Shown here in pieces: positions 19,501 through 27,194 of a DNA stretch of 27,194 bases. A model generated the notes under the pieces. The model was not told the DNA's origin, made no database searches, and worked only from the letters and a program-made list of their open reading frames with translations. The DNA is taken from positions 1 to 27,194 of the forward strand of contig JBHJMP010000997.1 of the NCBI GenBank assembly GCA_043381765.1, read 5' to 3'. The DNA comes from Collodictyon triciliatum. Taxonomy: Eukaryota; CRuMs. How positions within the stretch are numbered: position 1 is the first letter of the stretch; each line of letters opens with the position of its first letter. The position numbers were made by a program, and so were the translations under genes.

Positions 19501-22500
19501 TACTCATGTATATTTTTATTTTGCCACCAGAATACGAAAAAGAGGGACTCCAGGGCTTGCTTAAAATTATTCAAGAGAAAAATAAGCAATACTTCAATTT
19601 TTGTCTCTTTTTTTCTTTTAATTATCAAATCGCATAAAGAAAAAGTGAAATTGATTTTTCTTTTATAGGGACGAAAAGTTTGTCTTCCTCATCGATGCCA
19701 TCAACCAAATCCACCCGTCGCAAGGAACGCCAGCTCCGCATCTGCTGACCTGGTTGCCCAAAGAAACACCAGCTAATATCACCATGGTTGTGTCGACTAT
19801 CGATACTCACGAATCTTGCACGGTATTTTTATTTATATTATTTTTTTGTTTATATTCTGCATAAAAAGGTGATTATGAGTGGAAATTTACTACTTTTCTC
19901 TTTCACAAGTCTGCCAAGCAAAGTGGACTGGAGCCAATACCTGTCACCAAGTTGACTGAGGGTGAAGTTGAGGATGGTGTCGAATCTTTCTTGACTCGCT
20001 ATGATAAAACTCTGAACGAGAAGCAAATGGATATGATTTTGGATGACTTGGAAGACACTGGTGAGGCATTATGGCGGACAGAGAGTGTCGACTAATATAT
20101 TACAGAAACCATCTATTTCTTATCTTCTTTTTTTTTAGGTCACCCACTCTACCTTCGTATCGTGTTGGATGAAATCCGAGTTTTCGGAGTATACGAGAAG
20201 CTCGATGACGAATTGAACACACTGCTATCAACAAATGGTGTGGTGGAGCTCTATACCCTCATCATCCAGCGCTGGCAACTGAAGTTTGATAGAGAATGTG
20301 AGTATTGGTTTCATATTTCACCTAGTCAAATAAAAGTAATTATTATTGAAACATTTATTGAACGATTCTTCCTTTTTTTTTCTTTTTCTTTTTTTCTTTT
20401 CTTTTTTTCTTTTTCTTTTTCTTTTTTTCTTTTTTTCTTTTTCTTTTTTTCTTTTTTTCTTTTTTTCTTTTTTTCTTTTTTTCTTTTTTTCTTTTTTTCT
20501 TTTTTTCTTTTTTTCTTTTTTTCTTTTTTTCTTTTTTCTATTTTTTTTTTCAGTTTCCTCGCCTGATAGAAAAGAGACAACGAAAGTTGAGTATGTATCC
20601 CTCTCGATGAAAGTACTCTTCGTTTCTCGGATTGGCCTAAGCGAGGGTGATTTGGACAAGTACATGAAAGATACCATTGGTACAGGATTCGAGCTGGCTG
20701 AATGGTTTTTTTTAAAACATTAGTATTATTAGTCAACATAATATACTTTTATCTTTTACCTTTTTTTTTTGTTCATCTTTTTATTTAACTTATCGTTTAT
20801 CTATTCAAATAGGAAATCTTTCTTCTTTACCCTCATCGAGTCGCTTTTCGTCCGTAATGGAAGGTTGGTGTTATTTTATATTTTAATCATTTTATTCTTT
20901 CATTGACGCTTTTTTGATATAATTTTATTTGCATATAACCATGGTAATTGTTATTTATTATAGATATATGTACTTCCACCAGTTGCTGCTGGAGACCACA
21001 GAAAAGGTCTACCTCTCCACAAAGAAAGAGATGGAAAAAACCCACGAAAAATACGGAAAATGGTTGTTTGGCCAATATTCTGAGGCTGTTGATGCGGATG
21101 AGGAGCTTGCTGCTGAGATTTGCTATCAGCTTCTAAAGGGCAATTTGCTTGACTTGCTTGTCCAATACATGATGCAAAAACATGTAAATTATTAATATAT
21201 TCAATTTTATTCAATGATTTTATTAATAAAAACATTATCACTGATTATTTTTATATTTCATAGGTTATCAGCGTCATGCTTGGTGGCCGCTATCGCTACG
21301 AGTTCTTTACATGTTGGAGAGCAATCAATGCAAGTGGAGCGGCAAACTACAAAGATGTTTATGGAAGCTTGGCGAAGGTAATTTATTATTTTCTTTTAAT
21401 TTCATATGTGCTTCTGCTTATAAAATGTAATCGTCAATCATGATTATACTTCTAAGTATTAATTTTTTCAGTCTTTGGATAAAGAGGGAGACCTGCTTGT
21501 TGAATTTTTCTTTGAGTCTTTGGAGAACTCGTTTTTATTGTCTGTTCTTAATGTGCGTCTTGGAAAGCATCAGACAGAGGGTATGGGATCTATTATCTTT
21601 GATTAATTTTAATCATGAAGATGAGCTTGTATGTGGATGTTCAATAACATATTAATTTATAGATTCAAAGGCTGCTGATTACCTGAATCTTGGTCGTGTC
21701 TACAAGAACCTCCATAAGTTAAAAAAACACTAATGATTATAGTTAGAACTTTACATGAAATTTTAAAGCAATTTTTTCTAATATAAAATGAATTCAAACA
21801 GCTGGGCTGAATCCATGGTCTACTACAAGAAATGCCTCGATTCAGTCGAGAAAAATGAGAGTAATACCCTGCGTATTGCCATCATTCATGAAGAAATGGG
21901 AATCATCTATCAGCAGCAGGATAAGTAAGTCTCATCAATCACTGTAAAATAAATTATTTATAATATTATGTTTCAAAAATGTGTTCTGACTTTTTTTTTC
22001 TTATAAAATAGAATTGATGAAGCTCTCGATGAATACAAGAAATCACTGTTCTTGAGAATCAAACAACTGGGCGAGAACGACTTGCAAGTGGCCCAATCAC
22101 ATGACCGATTCGGAGACATCTATATGAAGCAGTCGCAGTATTTTTATCATTTCTTATATCCTGTTTCTGCTTTTATTTTGTATATATGTATATTTTGATT
22201 AATATTTTATGATAGGAATGAGCAGGCTCTGGATGAATACACTAAGGCCATGGAAATCCGCCAAAAGAAAGTCGGAAATGAGCATCCTCTTGTTGCAACA
22301 TCGTATCAGAACTATGGCCATGTCTCCCTGGCTGAGAAAAAGTAGCATAGTCATTCAATCAAATATTAATTTGAATACGATTATCATTTATTTTGTGAAA
22401 TGTTAATATGATTGAATCACCAAGGTATGAAGAGTCTTTTGAAAGCTACGACAAAGCGAAATCAATCCTTGAAAAATCGCTTGGAGCTAAGCATGCATCT

Positions 22501-25500
22501 GTTGCCTCGACAATCCAGTTTATTGCAAATGTTCATTTCGCTAGTGGAAAGTTCAAATTTATAATTTTTAGATTTTTTCACTCAATAAATTAATTTTTTT
22601 TTTTTATGCTTTCAATTTTTCCAACATGAGTTTAGTTTCATACCCTTCATTTGTATGTACGCTACTTGAGGCTAATATTTTGCACTTTATAATTCAATTA
22701 AATAACTATTTAATAATTAACTATTTATAGGAAAACGGAGGCCTTACTCTCATTAAAGCAGTCTCTGGACATTTTCATATATGCCCTGGGTGAAAACCAT
22801 CCGAATGTTGTGGCCTGCTATGAGATGATTGGTGACATCAGACATGATTTGAAGGAGTAAGTTTTTATCAATTACATTAATTTTTGTTGTCAAATTTATG
22901 CATTTTATACTATCCTAGCCTTAAGGGTGCTTTGGAGTCCTGTACAAAGACGCTGGATATTCGCATGAGAACCCTGGGTGAAAAGCATGCGGACTATGCT
23001 ACTTCCCTTGAAAATATTGGTCGAACAAACTTTGAGCTTCAAAGGTTAAATTTTACATAATATTTTACATAAAATCGAATATTGTGATTGAATACTTGTG
23101 AAACATACATTGAATAATAAATAATGAGCATGCATTTAGATTGGACCAAGTCGCTGAGTACTTCCAGAAGGCAGCTGCTGTCAGAAAGGAGACAAAGACT
23201 ATCGTGTCACTGAAAGACACTCACCAAATTGATGGAATTATCCGACTGATGAAGTACAAGAAAGATTATGAAGCCGTCATCCAGCTTTACAAAACAGCTG
23301 CTGTTAGACATGCCGAAAAGTCATCCTATGAAAACTGGGACTGCTGGGTGGCTTGTGAGAATGTGCACCAATATTGCAAAGACAACAAGCTACATGAAAG
23401 TGGCGTAGCATTCTGGACTGAGATGAGAGACAGATTTGCCGATAAAATTGGATGGATTCACGAGAGAACAAGGCTAGCAAATGTTTTCCTGTTGGATTTC
23501 GGCAAACATGTGGAGAATTTCAATATTGATATGAAGGGCTTCAACGTTTCGGATGTTGATAATGCAGATGCCCTGGAGAATGTTGGCAGATCAAACTTTG
23601 AGCTCAAGAGGTTTAATATTACAGTATTTTGTATATTAAATAACAATATTTTGACTTAATACTGGTGAAAAAATCTATTAAATAATAATTAATCTGTATG
23701 CATTTAGATCGGACCAAGTCATTGAATACTTCCAGAAGGCAGCTGCTGTCAGAAAGGAGACAAAGACTATCATGTCACTGAAAGATACTCATCAAATTGA
23801 TAATATAATCCGATTCATGAAGTACAAGAGAGAGCATGAAACAGTTATTCAACTTTACAGAGCAGCTATTGTTAGACATGGTGAAAAGTCATCCTATGAA
23901 AACTGGAACTGCCAGGTGGCTTGTGAGAATGCGTACCAATACTGTAAAGACAACAAGCTACAAGAAAGTGCCATGGCATTCTGGACTGAGATGAGAGACA
24001 GATTTGCTGATAAAATTGGATGGATTCACCCCAGAACATTAAACTTATGCAAATACTTGTCCTTCCATTCGAATGGAATCGGAATCAACAAAGAGCCCGT
24101 CGAGTTTACAAGAGTAAAAGAATTCATCAGTGAAACTCTCAGTGATGCAAAACTGGATGAAGGGTGGAATGGTGAACAAATAATAGCATTCTTATTCAGA
24201 ATTATGTACATGTCACGAAATGATGAGAGCAAATCAAAGGCTGCATCTGATGCAATTACAATTTTAAATTTCATGAATGTTTCGTTTGGTGGAATGGATT
24301 TATCAAACATCAAAATTCCAAATGCAAATCTCAGCAATTCAATCCTTGATAGTGCAAACCTTACTGGTTCAAACTTGGATGGCGTTGATTTCACAAATTC
24401 GATGCTTGGTGATTGTATTTTAGATAATACCAATATGAGGAATGTGAAATTCGGAATTCCTCATGATAAACTAGAAGGTCATACGGATGTTGTCATGTGT
24501 TTTTGCATCATTCAAGGACCGAATGGTGAAAAATGGTTGGCTTCTGGGAGTAGGGATAGAACAATACGCATTTGGGATGTAGTCACAGGACGTCAAATCA
24601 AAACATTGGAAGGGCATACATATGATGTCAGCTGCGTTTGCATTATTCAAGGACCTAATGGTGAAAATTGGTTGGTTTCTGGAAGTGGTGATACTACAAT
24701 ACGTATTTGGGATGTAGCCGCAGGAAACCAAATCAAAATACTTGAGGGTCATACAAATGATGTCATCAGTGTTTGCAGTATTCAAGGACCGAATAGAGGA
24801 GAATGGGTGGCTTCTGGAGGTGAAGATAATACAATACGTATTTGGGATGTAGCTGCAGGAAATCAAATCAAAACATTAGAAGGACATGCAGGACCTGTCA
24901 ACAGTGTTTGTAGTATTCAAGGACCGAATGGAGGAAAATGGGTGGCTTCTGGAAGTTGTGATAAAACAATACGTATTTGGGATTTAACCACAGGAAATCC
25001 AATCAAAATATTAGTAGGACATACAAGTTGGGTCATCAGCGTCTGCAGTCTTCAAGGACCGAATGGAGAAAACTGGCTGGCTTCTGGAAGTGATGATAAA
25101 ACAATACGTATTTGGGATGTAGCCACAGGAAACCAGATCAAAATACTTAAGGGTCATACATTGATTGTCATTAGCGTTTGCAGTATTCAAGGACCGAATG
25201 GTGAAAGGTGGCTGGCTTCTGGAAGTGATGATAAAACTGTACGTATTTGGGATGTAGCAACAGGAAACCAAATCAAAATATTAAAAGGACATAGAAATCC
25301 TGTCAATAGTGTGTACGGTATTCAAGGACCGAATGGTAAAAACTGGCTGGCTTCGGGAAGTGGTGATAAAACAATACGTATTTGGGATGTAGCAACAGGA
25401 AATCAAACACATAGCCTGCAAAAATCAGAAGTGACATACACCCAAGGAAAATGCCTTGTCAAGAAAGAAAAGTCAGACGAAGTCATCGCAGCGTTCAATA

Positions 25501-26501
25501 GAACCAGTGATGCGATGAACATGATTCATATCAACGTAATCCAAGATGCAAAGACAGTCCAGATTGTTGGCCCAAGAAAGCTGCAAGGTGGAAACATCCA
25601 AATCAGAAATGTCAAAGAATTGAATCGATTCAACAAATCCATCCTACTTTCATTTGGTGCAGCTTCTTTTGATGCAGACTTTGCTGCCTATTGTGAGCAG
25701 GATAAATTCACCGAGTACCAGGCTCGAATGATGGCTGAATGCTATGAGAATGGGTGGGGTGTTGAGAAGGACACCGAGAAGGCTTACTTCTGGAGAGTTG
25801 TCGCTCCTTTGAAATTATCATTAAATCTTGGTGGATTGCAGAATGTGGCACAACAAGGCTCAAAAGATGCATTCAGTATTTTGAAGGAAATGGGTGAAAT
25901 GAAGAAAGATATCAAAGACATTAGGAAAAGAAAAATTGGTGAAAAACTTTATTATCCAAAGGCTGTTTCTATTGTGGCAGAGTGCTATGAGAATGGATGG
26001 GGTGTTGAAAAGGACATCATAAAAGCAGCTGAGTGGTTTGGAAAATCGGAAAACTTTCAGAAACTGAAGCAACTTGCACAACAAGGCTTAAAAGATGCAT
26101 TCAGTGTTTTGAAAGAAATGGCTGGAATGAAACACATAGGAAGATGGGATGGAAAATTGAAATATTTCCAGGCTGTATCTATTGTGGCGGAGTGCTATGA
26201 GAATGGATGGGGTGTTGAGAAGGACACTGAGAAAGCAGCTGAGTGGTTTAGGAATGCTGGAAGCTATGTGGAAGAAGACCAAGATAAATATGGGGATGAA
26301 TATGAAGATGAATATAGAGATGGAGATGGAGATGGATATGGATATGGATATGGATATGGATATGACAATGAATATAGAGATGAATATGGAGATGAATATG
26401 GAGATGAATATGGAGATGAATATGGAGATGAATATGGAGATGAATATGGAGATGAATATGGAGATGAACATGAAGATGAACATGAACATGAATGGATATA
26501 G
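16588..26501 (+). CDS. Giant STAND/NLR-like protein: CH-like, DUF4062, NACHT, TPR, pentapeptide, WD40, Sel1
   Basis: Predicted signal-transducing NTPase switch of about 2,303 residues. Exons: 16588-16644, 16729-16880, 16964-17079, 17172-17236, 17335-17407, 17500-17561, 17640-17830, 17922-18012, 18111-18356, 18469-18603, 18705-18842, 18939-19037, 19129-19307, 19385-19455, 19531-~19585, 19669-19822, 19910-20060, 20139-20297, 20554-20704, 20813-20863, 20964-21183, 21264-21377, 21472-21580, 21663-21717, 21802-21924, 22012-22137, 22216-22341, 22425-22550, 22731-22856, 22919-23044, 23140-23610, 23708-26501. Start: first ATG of an open exon (MSATETSTEA) that splices in phase into the CH-like exon. 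Phases agree throughout; only the 19585 junction is non-canonical. Walker A ESGIGKSS is at about residues 493-500, Walker B FLIDAINQ near 583-590, and GHPLYLRIV near 679. The NACHT-TPR core is closest in style to nephrocystin-3/NWD/TEP1-type proteins. The ligand and any effector activity are unknown; a role in recognition or immunity is inference from architecture. Confidence 0.85.
16729..17236 (+). other. N-terminal calponin-homology-like domain
   Basis: Exons 16729-16880, 16964-17079 and 17172-17236 encode about 110 residues. They begin VLEWVNHHLGKIELKAKNI, then GDFMDGFFLAMLIEAI. A Trp-Val-Asn helix followed by an NI-xDFxDGxxLxxLIE segment is the hallmark of CH domains, especially parvin or actinin style. 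CH domains bind F-actin or act as adaptors. The second half matches less clearly, so a divergent CH is the best reading. Confidence 0.6.
17751..18603 (+). other. DUF4062 domain
   Basis: The segment RVYLSSTLRDMQQERDEF followed by FIDLRWGLT and then LGARYGWIP is the typical order of DUF4062: an SST-xDMxxER turn, then D-LRWG, then G-RYGW. In known proteins this domain sits N-terminal to NACHT-type NTPases and has been proposed to have a TIR-like fold. Here it spans four exons between the CH-like part and NACHT. Confidence 0.85.
19129..20704 (+). other. NACHT/STAND NTPase domain with winged-helix part
   Basis: The P-loop GKS codons are at 19192-19200 within VLAAESGIGKSSLMAAIA. Walker B FVFLIDAINQI is in exon 19669-19822, followed by a sensor-like ITMVVSTI. 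The GxP motif GHPLYLRIVLDEIRVFG is in exon 20139-20297, and the STAND helix SRIGLSEGDLDKYM in exon 20554-20704. All key elements are intact, so nucleotide binding and switch function are expected. Confidence 0.9.
20367..20552. repeat. (CTTTTTT)n pyrimidine tract in the NACHT intron
   Basis: Nearly the whole 3' part of intron 20298-20553 is CTTTTTT units, ending in the acceptor cag|tttcc. It acts as an exaggerated polypyrimidine tract. Long frames on either strand here are artefacts. Confidence 0.9.
21663..23044 (+). other. TPR array, one 42-residue repeat per exon
   Basis: Exons 22012-22137, 22216-22341, 22425-22550, 22731-22856 and 22919-23044 are each exactly 126 nt. Exon 21802-21924 is 123 nt. 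All are phase 2 at both ends. Each encodes a kinesin-light-chain/nephrocystin-3-type unit such as ALDEYTKAMEIRQKKVGNEH followed by an ATSYQNYGHV-like helix. These repeats normally form a superhelical binding or autoinhibitory surface next to NACHT. Confidence 0.9.
23045..24055 (+). repeat. Tandem intron-plus-exon duplication
   Basis: Exon 23140-23610 and the first ~345 nt of exon 23708-26501 encode nearly the same protein (both contain EYFQKAAAVRKETKTI, KSSYENW and FWTEMRDRFADKIGWIH). The preceding exon ends ENIGRTNFELQR and exon 23140-23610 ends ENVGRSNFELKR. Both are followed by similar introns ending gcatttag. The duplicated unit therefore spans an exon end, an intron and an exon start, as produced by unequal crossing-over. 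Confidence 0.9.
24276..24450 (+). other. Pentapeptide-like repeats
   Basis: About ten five-residue units of the A(N/D)LxxS type, for example NANLSNSILDSANLTGSNL and GVDFTNSML. These fold as a square right-handed beta helix in known proteins. Here they link the TPR part to the WD40 array. Confidence 0.75.
24471..25415 (+). repeat. Seven WD40 repeats in a perfect 135-nt tandem array
   Basis: Repeat starts are at 24471, 24606, 24741, 24876, 25011, 25146 and 25281. Each is 45 codons with no indels: LEGHT, then SVCSIQGPNG, W(L/V)ASGS, DKTIRIWDVATGNQIK. Seven blades are enough to close one beta-propeller. Repeats 5-7 are almost identical at the DNA level, which points to recent amplification or homogenisation. 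Confidence 0.95.
25711..26250 (+). other. Three Sel1-like repeats
   Basis: MAECYENGWGVEKD or VAECYENGWGVEKD occurs three times (about 25731-25772, 25975-26016 and 26188-26229). Each is followed by a KA-xxW(F/R) helix, the classic Sel1 repeat signature, with AQQGLKDAF-type linkers between. Sel1 repeats are TPR-related protein-interaction solenoids. Copies 2 and 3 include almost the same linker DNA, again suggesting recent duplication. Confidence 0.85.
26281..26498 (+). repeat. GDEY minisatellite coding an acidic Tyr-rich tail
   Basis: A 6-nt GGATAT run (Gly-Tyr) at about 26332-26363 is followed by about eight 12-nt units ggagatgaatat (Gly-Asp-Glu-Tyr) at about 26378-26466 and a DEHEH-rich end. 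It is in frame and ends at TAG 26499-26501. The tail is likely disordered and length-variable. Confidence 0.95.
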
Positions 26502-27054
26502 AAAGCTTCGGCTTAACAAAGTAAGTAAAAATAAATCTAAACCCCCTTCCTCGCCTAGAATCGATAATGGGAAAAAATGGTAAGTAAACAAAAAAAAAAT
26601 GCATTTAATCAATAAATTATTTAATTATATTTGTTTTTTTCGAGATATTCTTCGGGGTTTTTTCAAGCAGATCTCCGCTTTTTTCCAGAAGAATGGTCCA
26701 TGAAAACTGAATAAAACCAAAAAATGAAAGAAAATCTGATCGAACTGTGTTGAATCCTATTCTTTTTTTTTCTTCTACCCAGTAAAACATCGTTTCTTGT
26801 TACATTATCAGCATGATAAATTTCAATAAATAACCGTCATGAGAAACAGAAGGAGCCATTCAACATCCAGCTATCTTATATCACAGCTGTTTGATAAATG
26901 GCGCTTGGGCTTCTCAGTGATTTCCTGTCATGGGTATGAAACTTCATTTGTCACTGTTACTAAAGATATTGTGTTTAATGCTGACATTTGGACATCCCAA
27001 GCCCATGCACTATCATATCCGATTTTTCTATATATTTATTTTTCCTTTCAATTT
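26502..27054. other. 3' flank of the STAND gene
   Basis: AT-rich with candidate AATAAA signals at 26530-26535 and 26611-26616. An open frame at 26839-27057 shows no recognised motif. No other gene seen. Confidence 0.5.
26530..26535 (+). promoter_or_regulatory. AATAAA, candidate polyadenylation signal of the STAND gene
   Basis: Canonical hexamer about 30 bases after the stop codon, with a second at 26611-26616. Position fits, but the AT-rich background makes chance matches likely. Confidence 0.35.
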
Positions 27055-27055
27055 T

Positions 27056-27194
27056 GAGCAGGATGGTGGAGATGCTGGCTTTGGTTCGCTAGCCTTCGTT
27101 TGCATGGACGCTACTTGGTGGCCGGGTGGCGGAGAAGTAGTCGGTAATCAGGAATTGCATCCTGCGGTTTGGCCTGTAGCCTGGGTCTTGTGCT
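27056..27194. repeat. Dispersed repeat, copy B (runs off the window)
   Basis: Matches copy A at 11233-11366, same orientation. On the plus strand one frame stays open to the edge (AGFGSLAFVCMDATWWPGGG at its start). Copy A in that frame has an early TGA. It is clearly GC-richer than its surroundings. Confidence 0.75.

Noticed and set aside
20318-20739. KKKRKKEK-rich minus-strand frames and poly-Phe plus-strand frame
   Set aside because: They read through the intronic pyrimidine array; the NACHT exons on either side splice in phase across it.
24026-25271. Minus-strand frames with repeated CYIPNTY-like units
   Set aside because: Antisense shadows of the WD40 array; their periodicity simply mirrors the 135-nt repeats.
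26088-26612. Minus-strand frames rich in Ile-Phe-Ser or His-Ile
   Set aside because: Antisense translation of the GDEY minisatellite within the Sel1 gene's last exon.
27090-27194. Possible SRP RNA or tRNA-like gene in repeat copy B (gccgggtggcgg, cctgtagcc, ggttcg)
   Set aside because: The resemblance is limited to short words; no cloverleaf or SRP Alu fold can be drawn, and copy A does not keep those words.

Overview
The window is nuclear DNA of an intron-dense, AT-rich, probably unicellular eukaryote. Coding parts are short exons joined by GT-AG introns of roughly 60-300 bases. Introns carry T-runs, pyrimidine tracts and microsatellites. There is no operon structure, no Shine-Dalgarno pattern and no prokaryotic layout. 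I could not place the organism more precisely from sequence alone. Coding models below were built by hand by following splice sites whose phases agree from exon to exon.

Region 1 (112-9104, +) is the 3' part of a very unusual myosin. About 40 exons with matching phases encode the second half of a motor domain, an IQ-type lever arm, a long coiled coil, a PH-like stretch and a C-terminal block of ribonuclease-inhibitor-type leucine-rich repeats. The 5' part of the motor lies outside the window.

Region 2 (10026-10587, +) is a ubiquitin-conjugating enzyme of the UBE2G1/Ubc7 type. Its 5' exons are not visible and probably fall in or next to a 65-N assembly gap inside a pyrimidine tract.

Region 3 (10588-16587) is about 6 kb with no gene I can name. 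It holds one copy of a dispersed repeat whose second copy lies at the right edge of the window, a hairpin, large pyrimidine tracts and a GC-richer stretch that looks like decayed or unassigned exons.

Region 4 (16588-26501, +) is one large gene for a STAND NTPase of about 2,300 residues. Domain order: calponin-homology-like, DUF4062, NACHT, kinesin-light-chain/nephrocystin-3-type TPRs, pentapeptide-like repeats, seven near-identical WD40 repeats, three Sel1 repeats and an acidic Tyr-rich tail. The TPRs are built as one repeat per 126-nt exon. The WD40 repeats form an indel-free 135-nt tandem array whose differences cluster at a few positions. This resembles the recognition arrays of fungal HET-E-type NLRs and is the most interesting system in the window.
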